Shown: positions 44,525 through 53,312, numbered from the stretch's first letter. The stretch is DNA of 64,000 bases from CAZFVY01 sp964522665 (GCA_964522665.1 CAZFVY010000021.1:7860-71859), one strand, 5' to 3'. Notes: a model not told the origin generated them from the sequence alone. Program-made: numbers and translations.

Positions 44525-45211
44525 TTAGTTGTCACCCGCTTTCCGCAGTTTGCGAACCACGCGTTCCAACGGATGAATAAATCGAAACTCCGCCCGATCG
44601 AATTCCAGGCGCGGGTACGCCGGGTTGTAGCTGGTCAGCGCCACGATGCGCTCCGCCTTGCCGGTCCGATGAAAGAGCCGCAGATAAACGTCACCCGCCG
44701 GCTGGGTTACGGCCAGCACGATGTCGCCGTTGCGCGCCTCGCGATGCGGGAGGAGGACCACCCGGTCGCTGGGCTTGATCTCCGGATGCATGGAGTCGCC
44801 TTCCACGATCAAACCGTAGGCGCCCGGGTCGGCGCTTTCACACTCGATGTACTCGCTCGAAGGCTGCTCGGTTTCTCCCGGAATCCCGCCGCGCAGGAGC
44901 CGGCTCCAGTGGTAAACCGGCACCCGCCGAGCGGCGCCAGGACCGGGCCAAGGCGGCGCCGCTTCGTTTAGCTCCCACGGACTCGCGGCCGCGGATCTCC
45001 CCAGCAACGTATCGAGCGAGACACCGAGAAATTCGCTCGCCTTGCGTAAATTTTTCGCTCCGGGAGCGTGCTTTCCCTCCTCCCAGTATTGCAACATGCG
45101 CAGGGAGACGCCGAGCTTCGTCGCGAGCTCCTCCTGGTTGAGCGATTTGGCGCGACGATAGTCGAGCAAGCGTTCGGAAAACGCGGCGATATTGATTTGA
45201 GCGGTTCTCAT
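44525..45211 (-). CDS. XRE-family regulator with C-terminal S24 (LexA/CI-like) domain
   Basis: A 228-residue protein from ATG 45211; the frame is open to 45379 but the extra part overlaps the operator region. Residues 10-65 form a helix-turn-helix (NQEELATKLGVSLRMLQYWE). Residues 95-225 form an S24 fold with VEGDSMHPEIKPSDRVVL, where Ser140 is the nucleophile position. The strand that should carry the catalytic Lys reads GDVYLRLF, apparently with Arg, and no Ala-Gly cleavage site is evident. Self-cleavage may therefore be lost, leaving the domain for dimerisation or sensing. An array of ACGCAAT-like half-sites immediately upstream (45220-45275) suggests autoregulation, and control of divergent aroE is possible. 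Confidence 0.85.
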   Translation of the reverse strand: MRTAQINIAAFSERLLDYRRAKSLNQEELATKLGVSLRMLQYWEEGKHAPGAKNLRKASEFLGVSLDTLLGRSAAASPWELNEAAPPWPGPGAARRVPVYHWSRLLRGGIPGETEQPSSEYIECESADPGAYGLIVEGDSMHPEIKPSDRVVLLPHREARNGDIVLAVTQPAGDVYLRLFHRTGKAERIVALTSYNPAYPRLEFDRAEFRFIHPLERVVRKLRKAGDN

Positions 45212-45219
45212 CTTTTCTG

Positions 45220-45275
45220 ACGCAATGAATTGCGTAGCGTTCGCAGAATACGCAATTAAGGCGCAATGACGCAAG
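45220..45275. promoter_or_regulatory. Operator-like array of ACGCAAT half-sites upstream of the XRE-S24 gene
   Basis: ACGCAAT at 45220-45226 and its complement ATTGCGT at 45229-45235 form a 16-base inverted repeat with a 2-base spacer. Further direct copies follow: ACGCAAT at 45250-45256, GCGCAAT at 45261-45267 and ACGCAAG at 45269-45275. The array starts 9 bases upstream of the regulator ATG and is the expected place for an autoregulatory operator. Confidence 0.6.
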
Positions 45276-45414
45276 TAAAAAAATGACTCGATTTTCCACT
45301 CTCTGGGTGAGAGGAAGCGGGAACCGCCAGGGGCGGTGGGTCGAAACGGGTTTCCTCGTCCGCGCCACCAACTTTGCACTTTGAACTTGGGAACGGGAAA
45401 CCTATAACCGGCGC

Positions 45415-46338
45415 GTGTCTGTTATCCATTCCACGCCGATCGGCGGCGCCACGCGCTTTTGCGCGGTGTTTGGCCATCCGGTCCGGCACTCCGCGTCGCC
45501 GGCCATGCAGAACGCCGGGCTGGCGGCGTTGGGCCTGGATTGGCGCTACCTGGCGTTCGAAGTGATCCCCCCTAGTTTGTATTGGGCGATAGAAGGCGCC
45601 CGCGTGATGGGATTTGTCGGCTTGAACCTGACGTTGCCCCATAAACTCGTGGCCATGGAACTGCTCGACGTCTTCGACGAATCGGCGCGGATTTGGGGCG
45701 CGGCGAACACGATCCGATTCGAGGCGCGCGACCGCCGGCGGCGCTGGCGGCCGGTGGCGGAGTGGACCGAGCCGGTGGCTGGCGTCGTGCGGGCGAAAGG
45801 TTTCAACACCGACGCCGACGGACTGCAGCAATCCCTGCGCGAAGATCTAGGACTGAAACTTTTGCGCGGGCTTGGGGTTTTAATCCTAGGCGCGGGCGGC
45901 GCGAGCCGGGTAGCGGCGCTTAAACTGGCGGCCGAAGGGGCCAGTCCGATCTACCTAGTCAATCGAACGGTCGCCAAGTCCGAGGCGCTGGCCGCGGAGA
46001 TGCGCCGTCGTTTTCGGCGCGTGAAAGTCGTCGTGGGCTACCCGACGGGCGAGGTGGATCTGCTCGTGAACGCGACGTCGGCCGGCTTGAAGGCGAATGA
46101 TCCGCTGCCACTCGATGAAACAAAGTTCGCGTTCCGGCAGGCCCGTGCCGTCTATGATATGATCTATCGCCCCGCGGAAACGCCGCTGTTGGAAGCCGCC
46201 AAGGCGGCGGGCTGCCAGACGGCCAACGGCTTGGGGATGTTGCTGCACCAAGGCGCCAAGGCCCTTGAGATCTGGACGGGTCGCCCAGCGCCCGTGAAAG
46301 TGATGCGGGCGGCGCTCGAGAAAGCCATTTATGTTTGA
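45415..46338 (+). CDS. aroE: Shikimate dehydrogenase
   Basis: A 307-residue enzyme reducing 3-dehydroshikimate to shikimate with NADPH. Substrate-binding GHPVRHSASPAMQNA lies at residues 20-34, catalytic Lys77 in NLTLPHK, Asp133 in GFNTDADG, the nucleotide loop LGAGGASRVAALKL at about 157-170, and GLGMLLHQGAKALE near the C-terminus. A basic loop of about 20 residues (ARDRRRRWRPVAEW) before the NTD motif is longer than usual. The start is GTG 45415, just upstream of the conserved N-terminus, without a clear ribosome site. The stop overlaps the prepilin peptidase start by 8 bases, so the two genes are coupled despite unrelated roles. Confidence 0.93.
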   Translation: MSVIHSTPIGGATRFCAVFGHPVRHSASPAMQNAGLAALGLDWRYLAFEVIPPSLYWAIEGARVMGFVGLNLTLPHKLVAMELLDVFDESARIWGAANTIRFEARDRRRRWRPVAEWTEPVAGVVRAKGFNTDADGLQQSLREDLGLKLLRGLGVLILGAGGASRVAALKLAAEGASPIYLVNRTVAKSEALAAEMRRRFRRVKVVVGYPTGEVDLLVNATSAGLKANDPLPLDETKFAFRQARAVYDMIYRPAETPLLEAAKAAGCQTANGLGMLLHQGAKALEIWTGRPAPVKVMRAALEKAIYV

Positions 46339-47428
46339 TCGGCAAGCGTACGCGGCGGTTCCGTTTCATTTTTGGTCGCTCACGTTCTTTGCGCTCGGTT
46401 GCGTCGTCGGGAGTTTCCTGAACGTCTGCATTTATCGCATGCCGCGCGGTGAAAGCATCGTCTCGCCGCCGTCGCACTGTCCGCACTGCCAATATTCCAT
46501 TCCGTGGTATCTGAATATCCCGCTGTTCACCTGGCTTTACCTGCGGGGCAAGTGTGCCAATTGCAACGCGCCGATTTCGATTCGCTATTTTCTCGTCGAA
46601 CTATTGACGGGATTGACGTTTCTGGCGTGCTGGTTGGCGTTTGGGCATCAATCGCCAGGGTTGGTTTTGGTTTACTGTTTGCTGCTTGCGGCGTTCATCG
46701 TCGCCACTTGGATTGATATTGAACACTTCATCATTCCCGACGAGATAACCCTGGGTGGAATCGCGGTCGGTTTCATTTGTTCGTTCGCTGTGCCAGCCGT
46801 CCAACAGGCGGCCAATTCGGCTCGCGCCCTCGAGGAAAGTTTTAAGGGGATTTTGGTGGGTGGTGGTCTGGTCTATGCCATTTTGCGATTGGGAAAGGCG
46901 CTGTTCGGGCGGCAAAGGTGTCCGCTGGCGCCCGATTCCAAGGTGATTTTTACGGAATCAGCGCTCCAATTACCGGACCGGGAAATCCTTTACGAGGACA
47001 TCTTCTACCGCAAATCGGATTCGGTCACGCTCCACGCGAAAACGGTCGAATTGGTTGATCGCTGTTATTTCGAGACGGATCTGCGTTTGACGCCATCCGA
47101 GCTGCGCATTGGCGAGGATACTTTTGATCCGGAGGAGGTGACGCACCTTGAAGTGATGACCGATAGCGTCGTTCTCCCGCGGGAAGCAATGGGTTTGGGA
47201 GACGTTAAGTTTATGGCCGCGATCGGCGCGTTCCTGGGCTGGCAGGCGGTCGTTTTCTCGATGATGATCAGCGCTGTGATTGGGGCGTTCGTCGGGGTGA
47301 CTTTGATCCTGGTCGGGAAACAACGATGGTCCAGCCGGCTGCCTTACGGCCCTTACATCGCTCTCGCGGCAACCGGTTGGATATTCTTCGGACGCGCCCT
47401 GGTCCGTTGGTGGCTTCGCTTCGAGTGA
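46331..47428 (+). CDS. pilD: Type IV prepilin leader peptidase/methylase with a 90-residue insertion
   Basis: A 365-residue inner-membrane aspartic protease that cleaves and N-methylates prepilins. The N-terminal methylase-type domain has GCVVGSFLNVCIYRMPRG and the zinc site Cys50-x2-Cys53 with Cys75-x2-Cys78. The catalytic Asp pair is Asp129 (IDIEHFIIPD) and Asp291 (MGLGDVKF). Residues about 197-285, just before the second Asp motif, are a hydrophilic domain not found in standard PilD/GspO, giving 365 residues against the usual 260-290. It should process the pseudopilins at 515-8522 and 53500-54366. It overlaps aroE by 8 bases. Confidence 0.93.
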   Translation: MFDRQAYAAVPFHFWSLTFFALGCVVGSFLNVCIYRMPRGESIVSPPSHCPHCQYSIPWYLNIPLFTWLYLRGKCANCNAPISIRYFLVELLTGLTFLACWLAFGHQSPGLVLVYCLLLAAFIVATWIDIEHFIIPDEITLGGIAVGFICSFAVPAVQQAANSARALEESFKGILVGGGLVYAILRLGKALFGRQRCPLAPDSKVIFTESALQLPDREILYEDIFYRKSDSVTLHAKTVELVDRCYFETDLRLTPSELRIGEDTFDPEEVTHLEVMTDSVVLPREAMGLGDVKFMAAIGAFLGWQAVVFSMMISAVIGAFVGVTLILVGKQRWSSRLPYGPYIALAATGWIFFGRALVRWWLRFE

Positions 47429-47682
47429 CTCTTAAGCCGGAAGAGCTGGGTTGAAGAAGAGCTGAGCCGATACCTGTCTGCCGGTGCGTTGGGTCTCGCT
47501 TTTGCGCTCCCGCGCGCCCAGGGAATGCTTGGTTTCATCTCAAGTTTTCCGGCCTTCCTCTCAGGCTTTGCGCCGTCCATCTCAGCCCGAGGGCGTCGTT
47601 TTTCGAGAGGGTCTAGTTTCATCGGCGATCTGGCCCGCGGCATGGTGTCGTCGGCTCAGAAGAAAAAACTAAAGATAATCAT

Positions 47683-48162
47683 ATGAAATACCTAAGAACA
47701 ATCACAGTGGTCGCCGTGTTGGGCCTGACCGTCGGCGCTTACGCGGTCGTCCAGAATCTGCATGAGCCCAAGGCGAATGGAAGTGACGTCGCCTCTATGG
47801 TCGGCCATCTCAGCCAAGTCTTTGGCGAATTCGCGGCCTTCGACCTGAACAAAGACGGCCAGTTGGACGCGCGCGAAAAGGCGGCCCTGGCCAAAGCCAT
47901 CGCGGATGGGTCGCTCACGCTTCCCTCCGGCATGCCGCCCAAGGACGCCTTTCCGAGCGAGGAGCAGAGGCTCAATCACATGGTTGAAATGTACGCCCGA
48001 TTCGCCGTGTACGATGCGAATCATGATGGCGTCCTGGATTCAACGGAGCAGGCCGCCGTCCGGCGGGCCTTTGAGAATGGCGAGCTCGGTTTTACCGGCG
48101 CCAACGCTGCCGGCGGGACCCAGGGGCTGCACAAGTTGGCGAAATGGCTCCATGCTCACTGA
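47683..48162 (+). CDS. Exported EF-hand calcium-binding protein
   Basis: A 159-residue protein with an N-terminal signal peptide or anchor (TITVVAVLGLTVGAYAVV). Two canonical 12-residue EF-hand loops are visible: DLNKDGQLDARE (54-65) and DANHDGVLDSTE (111-122), each with all oxygen-ligand positions filled. The rest is helical. Bacterial proteins of this type bind Ca2+ in the periplasm or outside, often as buffers or structural partners; no enzyme domain is present. It is preceded by 254 bases without recognisable signals and followed by a small hairpin with six T residues. Its partner is unknown. Confidence 0.83.
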   Translation: MKYLRTITVVAVLGLTVGAYAVVQNLHEPKANGSDVASMVGHLSQVFGEFAAFDLNKDGQLDAREKAALAKAIADGSLTLPSGMPPKDAFPSEEQRLNHMVEMYARFAVYDANHDGVLDSTEQAAVRRAFENGELGFTGANAAGGTQGLHKLAKWLHAH

Positions 48163-48179
48163 GTGATCGGCCTGGAATC

Positions 48180-48201
48180 GCAGCTTTGACGCTGCTTTTT
48201 T
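48180..48201 (+). terminator. Probable terminator after the EF-hand gene
   Basis: GCAGC (48180-48184) pairs with GCTGC (48191-48195) across a six-base loop and is followed by six T residues (48196-48201). It starts 18 bases after the stop codon at 48162. The stem is short, so termination may be incomplete. Confidence 0.5.
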
Positions 48202-48238
48202 CCACGGTTGGCGCAAGCTGAAGCGCAGTGAATTCGCG

Positions 48239-49366
48239 ATGAATCGGTCCACGGCCAACCCTGGCGCAAGTCGGTTCCGCGCGCCCGTCCTGATTGGGGC
48301 GGGCGCGTGGATCATCGTCGCGGTCGTATTCACGCTCCAAGCGACGCACACCGATTCGTCCGCGGCCATAAGAATCTCGGTGCGCCGTTCCGCGATGTGG
48401 CTGCTGTTTGCGCCGCTGGCGGTGTGGCTCGGCTTTCAGTTTCAATTCGTGCGGCCCAGATTGGGCCGGAGCCTGGCGGCGCATTTGTCAGGCTTCGCGT
48501 TGCTCCTGGTAGTAAGCCACCTGAGCCTGTGGGAGGTTGCTCGGGAAGCGGCCCCGGCTGAGCGCCACCCTTACGGGGCAACCGGAAACGAGACCGAGAT
48601 TCGTCCCCGTTCCGGCGGGATGATCATCGCGCATGTCGCGCTGGATTTGCTGTTTTACTCCGTCATTGTAAGCTCCAGCCAGGCGGTGGCATGGTTCGGC
48701 CGCGCGCAAGAGCGTGAGCGCCGGGCGCTGGCGGCGGAAGCCAGCCTGGCCCAGGCCCGACTGGCGGCGTTGCAGATGCGGTTGAATCCGCACTTCCTGT
48801 TCAACGCGCTCAACGGCATTTCCACGCTGATCCACGTCGATGCGCGCGCCGCGGACGCCATGTTGGGCGAGCTGAGCGGGCTTTTGCGCGCCGCTTTGGA
48901 GACGGCGGGAGAACAAGAGATCTCGTTGCGCCGCGAACTTGATTTTCTGCGGCGTTACCTGGCCATCGAACAAGCCCGGTTTGGGGAACGGCTCCGGATC
49001 GAGGAATCCGTCGAGCCGGCTTTGCTGGATGCGCTTGTGCCGACGTTCATTCTGCAACCGCTGGTCGAAAACGCGATCAAGCACGGCATCGAACCCCAAC
49101 GAGCGCCCGGGCTTGTGCGCGTCTCGGCCGGCCGCGCGGGCGGGAATCTGCGGTTGGTAGTGAGCGATACCGGGTCGGGCCTGAAGACCGTCCTGCGCGC
49201 GGCGGGCGGACATGGCGTCGGGCTGTCGAATACCAGGGATCGCCTCGAACAACTTTATCCGGGCGCGCACCAGTTTAGCCTGCGCGGCGGGGCAAGCGGC
49301 GGTTGTGAGGTCACCGTCGAGTTGCCGCTGCGGACGGCCAGCCCGGCCAGCGCCAACGCCACATGA
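48239..49366 (+). CDS. LytS/YehU-type sensor histidine kinase
   Basis: A 375-residue inner-membrane kinase. Four hydrophobic segments lie at about 14-35, 50-70, 80-100 and 128-150, with a loop of about 27 residues between the third and fourth. The His_kinase domain has LNPHFLFNALNGIS with phosphoacceptor His185. The ATPase domain has LQPLVENAIKHGIE (N box), VSDTGSGL (G1) and GVGLSNTRDRL (G2). It ends overlapping the response-regulator start by four bases (ATGA at 49363), so both are translated together. The signal sensed by the membrane part is unknown; a periplasmic loop is short, so the stimulus may be within the membrane. Confidence 0.92.
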   Translation: MNRSTANPGASRFRAPVLIGAGAWIIVAVVFTLQATHTDSSAAIRISVRRSAMWLLFAPLAVWLGFQFQFVRPRLGRSLAAHLSGFALLLVVSHLSLWEVAREAAPAERHPYGATGNETEIRPRSGGMIIAHVALDLLFYSVIVSSSQAVAWFGRAQERERRALAAEASLAQARLAALQMRLNPHFLFNALNGISTLIHVDARAADAMLGELSGLLRAALETAGEQEISLRRELDFLRRYLAIEQARFGERLRIEESVEPALLDALVPTFILQPLVENAIKHGIEPQRAPGLVRVSAGRAGGNLRLVVSDTGSGLKTVLRAAGGHGVGLSNTRDRLEQLYPGAHQFSLRGGASGGCEVTVELPLRTASPASANAT

Positions 49367-50133
49367 AAATCCGCGCGCTCATCGTGGATGATGAATCACT
49401 CGCGCGTCAGCGCGTCCGCCTGCTCGCCCAGGACGATCCTCTCCTGGTCATCATCGGCGAAAGCGCCAGCGGGGCGGAAGCTCTCCCGGTAATCGAGCGG
49501 GAGCGACCGGACCTGCTTTTCCTTGATATACAAATGCCGGAGGTGGACGGCTTTGAACTGCTGGAGAACTTGTCACGGGAACGGCTGCCGCAGGTGATCT
49601 TTACGACCGCTTTTGACCACCACGCGGTGCGGGCCTTCGAAAAGCACGCGTTGGATTACCTGGTGAAGCCGCTGCAGCCCGACCGATTCAAGGCGGCGGT
49701 GGCGCGCGCGCGCGAACACCTGACTAATCACCAGGCGAGCACCGCTGCCCGCGGCTTGCTGGAAATGCTGGCCGCCCAAAAAAGCGCGACCCCGCCGCGA
49801 TATCTCACGCGCATCACCGTCAAGAACGACGATCGGGTGATCGTTCTCAAAACCGCGGATATTGATTCGATCGAATCCGCCGGCAACTACGTGGCGGTAA
49901 ACGTCGGCAAAGAAAGCCATATCCTTCGAGAAACGTTGAACGCGCTGGAAACCCAACTCGATCCAGAGCAATTCCTGCGCGTCAGCCGAAGCGCCATTGT
50001 CAACCTTGACCGGGTGAAGGAACTGCAACCGATGTTCAAAGGTGAACACCTCATTATCCTGCAAAACGGAAAACGGCTTACCATGACTCGCGGGTCATTG
50101 CGTGACATCGAGCAGGCGCTGAAATTCCGTTAG
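49363..50133 (+). CDS. LytTR-family response regulator
   Basis: A 256-residue protein. The receiver domain (1-120) has acidic pocket VDDE (8-11), phosphoacceptor Asp55 (LFLDIQMPEVDG), Thr in IFTTAF and Lys in YLVKPLQ. The LytTR DNA-binding domain (about 145-250) has IDSIESAGNYVAVNV and FLRVSRSAIVNLDRVKEL. It is the partner of the kinase at 48239-49366 through a four-base overlap. LytTR regulators bind direct repeats upstream of target promoters; in other bacteria they control envelope or extracellular functions. The target here is not evident. It converges on aroC across 90 bases without a clear terminator. Confidence 0.94.
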   Translation: MKIRALIVDDESLARQRVRLLAQDDPLLVIIGESASGAEALPVIERERPDLLFLDIQMPEVDGFELLENLSRERLPQVIFTTAFDHHAVRAFEKHALDYLVKPLQPDRFKAAVARAREHLTNHQASTAARGLLEMLAAQKSATPPRYLTRITVKNDDRVIVLKTADIDSIESAGNYVAVNVGKESHILRETLNALETQLDPEQFLRVSRSAIVNLDRVKELQPMFKGEHLIILQNGKRLTMTRGSLRDIEQALKFR

Positions 50134-50223
50134 CGGCGACCGCCAGTCCGGAGAATCCCCGGCCGATAGGGACGCCGAGGTTGTCCCGAAACGCTGAGTC
50201 GGCAGGCTAGTCTGCAAAACCAG

Positions 50224-51327
50224 TCACCGCGCCGGCGCGGGACTTGAGTCCTCGCACTGCGCTTTTTGACGCAACGCGTGATCGACGAGGACCAACGCGG
50301 TCATTGCTTCGACCATCGGCACGGCGCGGGGCAGGACGCACGGGTCGTGGCGTCCGCGACCGGTGAGGGTGGTTTCCTGAAAATGGACATCGACGGTCTC
50401 CTGCTCGCGCATCACGGTGGCCACCGGCTTGAACGCGACGCGGAAATAGATCATTTCCCCGTTGGAAATCCCGCCTTGCACTCCGCCGGAACGGTTGGTC
50501 GGCGTGTAAACCTTTCCCTCTTTAGCGCGAAACGCGTCATTGTGCTGGGTTCCCGACAGTTGAATCCCGTCAAAGCCCGAGCCGATATCGAATCCCTTCG
50601 AAGCCGGGAGGCTGAGCATCGCTTTTCCAAGGTCTGCTTCGAGGCGATCGAACACTGGTTCACCCCAGCCGGGCGGCACGCCCCGGGCGACGCCCATGAC
50701 GATCCCGCCGACGCTGTCGCCGGCCTGGCGCATCTGTTCAATTAACCGCAGCATTTGTTCCGCGGCGGCCGGGTCGGGACAACGCACGATGTTGGCCTCA
50801 ACTTCCGCGGACGTGACGCGCTCGGCATCGACCGTGGCCGTGATCCGTTGCACTTGCTGCACCCAGGCAAGCGTTTCGACGCCGTAGCGTTGGCGCAGGA
50901 TCTTCTTCGCGATGGCGCCGGCGGCGACTCGTCCGATGGTCTCGCGGGCGCTGCTGCGTCCGCCTCCGGGCCAGGCCCGAATGCCGAATTTCGCCGCGTA
51001 GGTGTAATCGGCGTGCGAGGGACGGAATTTGGTGGCCATTTCGGAGTACGCCTCGGGGCGGGCGTCCTCGTTTTTCACCAGCATGGCGATGGGGGTCCCC
51101 AGCGTCTTGCCCTCGAACGTGCCGGAAATGATCTCTACGCGGTCCGGTTCTTTGCGCGGTGAGACGATCTTCGATTGGCCGGGTCGCCGACGGTCCAAGT
51201 CCGGCTGAATGTCGGCCTCCGTCAACTCCAGTCGGGGTGGGCAGCCATCGACGACGACGCCTACGCCGCCACCGTGGGACTCACCCCAGGTCGTCACGCG
51301 GAACAAATGACCGAACGTATTTGCCAT
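50224..51327 (-). CDS. aroC: Chorismate synthase
   Basis: A 367-residue FMN-dependent enzyme converting EPSP to chorismate, the last step of the shikimate pathway. The signatures are GESHGGGVGVVVDGCPP near the N-terminus, AWPGGGRSSARETIGRVAAGA in the middle, and FRAKEGKVYTPTNRSGGVQG near residue 290. ATG 51327 gives the standard start MANTFGHLFRVTTWGESH; the open frame to 51423 has no conserved residues. It is a single-gene unit on the minus strand, divergent from the cupredoxin gene. With aroE at 45415 it gives two shikimate steps in this window, although not in one operon. Confidence 0.96.
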   Translation of the reverse strand: MANTFGHLFRVTTWGESHGGGVGVVVDGCPPRLELTEADIQPDLDRRRPGQSKIVSPRKEPDRVEIISGTFEGKTLGTPIAMLVKNEDARPEAYSEMATKFRPSHADYTYAAKFGIRAWPGGGRSSARETIGRVAAGAIAKKILRQRYGVETLAWVQQVQRITATVDAERVTSAEVEANIVRCPDPAAAEQMLRLIEQMRQAGDSVGGIVMGVARGVPPGWGEPVFDRLEADLGKAMLSLPASKGFDIGSGFDGIQLSGTQHNDAFRAKEGKVYTPTNRSGGVQGGISNGEMIYFRVAFKPVATVMREQETVDVHFQETTLTGRGRHDPCVLPRAVPMVEAMTALVLVDHALRQKAQCEDSSPAPAR

Positions 51328-51587
51328 CGCGTTAGAGTGCGGCAAGACGGAGCTCTGGTCAAACCTGCGCTCGCGATCCGTCGAGAGCTTGGCTCGCGGT
51401 CGTGGCCATCGAGATAGCCACATTTCTTACGTCGTCATTTGGAAAAGTTTGGTTGGGTTCGAGCGTTGACCCATTCGCGCGTGCCAGGGAACAAAACCGG
51501 CGGCGGTGTTTCTTATTGATGAAGTGCGCCTCCAACGTTGGCCGGGCGTCGTCCTCGGCCGAACCTGAGGTGAATTCTAACGATGCG

Positions 51588-53219
51588 ATGAAAAGACTAA
51601 TAGTAGTTCTCCTGATGGCGCTCGCGGTATCGGCTCGCTCGTGGGCGACGTCGTTCGGCGTACAGATCGCCGGCTTTGCCTTCTCTCCTCCCAGTCTCAC
51701 GATAAACGTGGGCGACACCGTCGTTTGGACACAAATCGACTCCGTGGGGCACAATACCGTCAGTGACAACGGGCTTTGGACTAGCCCGGTGCTTTCTCCA
51801 GGTCAGACTTTTTCTTTCACTTTTAACACGCCGGGAACGTTCGGCTATCTCTGCACTATCCACCCCTTCATGACGGGAAGCGTTACTGTGGTTGGGCAGG
51901 CTCCGAATAGCCCGCCGACGGTCGCCTTGACGAGTCCAACCAGCGGCGCGGTTTTCGACGCCCCGGGTTCCGTGACGCTTTCGGCGACGGCGGCGGACAG
52001 CGATGGTTCAGTCAGCCAAGTCGAGTTCTTTAACGGCCACACGTCGGTAGGCGTTGTGAGCAGTCCGCCCTATAGTCTCACGCTGAATAATCTCGTTGGC
52101 GGCAATTATTCGATTACGGCGGTCGCCACCGACAATCAAGGCGCGAAGACCACCAGCGCTGCGGTCTCTTTTCAGGTCAACGCTCCGCCGATCGTCGCGT
52201 TGACGAGTCCCACGACTGGCTCAATCTTCAAGGCGCCGGCCGCCGTAACCGTCTCCGCGCTTGCGTCTGACAGTGACGGCTCCGTCAGCCAAGTCGAGTT
52301 TTTCAACGGCGGCGTGTCGCTCGGGGTGGTAAAGACGCCGCCATACAGCTTGAGTTTAGGCCCGCTTACGACTGGCGCCTATTCAATCACCGCGGTGGCC
52401 ACGGACAACTTAGGCGGGACGGCGACGTCGGTGGCGGTGGCCATTGCGGTCGATATCGCGCCCTCGGTCGCGATCATCGCGCCAGCTAACGGCGCCATTC
52501 TTTCGACGCCGGCGAGCACGGCCCTCGTGGCGAGCGCCAGCGATTCGGACGGCACGGTGGTGAAGGTCGAGTTCTTCAATGGCGCCACCTCGCTCGGCGT
52601 CGTCACGAATTCACCCTTCCAGGCGCCTTTGGCCAATGTTCCGCCGGGAACCTACACGTTGACCGCCAGGGCAACCGACAATCAAGGCCTGACCACGACT
52701 TCGGCGCCAATTTCGATCAGCATCGACTCGCCGCCTAGCGTTACGATTACAGGTCCGGCAAATGGCGTTTCTTTGCCTGCGCCGGCTTCCGTAACGGTGG
52801 TCGCCGCTGCGGCGGACACGGACGGGAGCGTGGCCAAGGTGGAGTTTTTTAACGGCGCCAACCCCATCGGCCTGGTCACTGGCTCTCCGTATCAGGTGGC
52901 TTTGAACAATCTTCCGGCCGGAATCTACTCCTTGACCGCCAAGGCCACCGACGACCAAGGCGCCACGGCGGTCTCGACGGTGGTATCGATCGTGGTCACG
53001 AACGTGCCCGAGGTCGCTGCCGTCCGCCTCAGCATCGTTGCGCCGGAGGATGGGTCTCTGAGTCTGGCTTGGAGCGGCGGTACGGCGCCTTATCGGGTGC
53101 AAAAAAAATCTTCTTTGGCGGATGCGAATTGGCTGGACGTCATGACGACGACGAACCAAAATGCGCGCGTTCCAAATGACAGCGTCGCGGCATTTTTCCG
53201 CATCGCTGGAGCGCCGTAA
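51588..53219 (+). CDS. Secreted cupredoxin with four Ig-like repeats
   Basis: From ATG 51588 the protein has 543 residues; the frame is open to 51402, but the signal peptide (MKRLIVVLLMALAVSARSWA) starts here. The cupredoxin domain (about 22-103) has the type 1 copper ligands His55 (SVGHNTV), Cys89, His92 and Met95 in CTIHPFM. Four 91-residue Ig-like domains follow, each with a VEFFNG strand and YS(I/L)TA.ATD. The C-terminal 60 residues have APYRVQKKSSLADANW and end FFRIAGAP, as in other exported proteins of the window. It may transfer electrons or bind copper at the cell surface, with the Ig-like stalk as spacer. A strong terminator follows. Confidence 0.87.
   Translation: MKRLIVVLLMALAVSARSWATSFGVQIAGFAFSPPSLTINVGDTVVWTQIDSVGHNTVSDNGLWTSPVLSPGQTFSFTFNTPGTFGYLCTIHPFMTGSVTVVGQAPNSPPTVALTSPTSGAVFDAPGSVTLSATAADSDGSVSQVEFFNGHTSVGVVSSPPYSLTLNNLVGGNYSITAVATDNQGAKTTSAAVSFQVNAPPIVALTSPTTGSIFKAPAAVTVSALASDSDGSVSQVEFFNGGVSLGVVKTPPYSLSLGPLTTGAYSITAVATDNLGGTATSVAVAIAVDIAPSVAIIAPANGAILSTPASTALVASASDSDGTVVKVEFFNGATSLGVVTNSPFQAPLANVPPGTYTLTARATDNQGLTTTSAPISISIDSPPSVTITGPANGVSLPAPASVTVVAAAADTDGSVAKVEFFNGANPIGLVTGSPYQVALNNLPAGIYSLTAKATDDQGATAVSTVVSIVVTNVPEVAAVRLSIVAPEDGSLSLAWSGGTAPYRVQKKSSLADANWLDVMTTTNQNARVPNDSVAAFFRIAGAP
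51918..53009 (+). repeat. Four tandem 273-bp repeats encoding 91-residue Ig-like domains
   Basis: Units begin at 51918, 52191, 52464 and 52737, exactly 273 bases apart. Shared positions include a starting V-A/T-(L/I), P-A(S/A)-V/T, D-(S/T)-D-G-(S/T)-V, V-E-F-F-N-G, PY and ATD. They correspond to tandem Ig-like domains of the Big_7 type, and similar domains occur in the protein at 35634-39578. Confidence 0.92.
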
Positions 53220-53258
53220 GCGGCTCGATTTTCCTTCCGGGTGGAAGGTTAACATGCA

Positions 53259-53312
53259 GGCGGGTTTTGGCGGTGTAATTCGTGTGTCACCCCAAAACCC
53301 GCCAGTTTTTTT
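53259..53312 (+). terminator. Strong intrinsic terminator after the cupredoxin gene
   Basis: GGCGGGTTTTGG at 53259-53270 pairs perfectly over 12 bases with CCAAAACCCGCC at 53292-53303. Four more pairs (GGTG/CACC) lie inside the loop. The stem is followed by AG and seven T residues (53306-53312). It starts 40 bases after the stop codon at 53219 and is the clearest terminator in the window. Confidence 0.85.
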
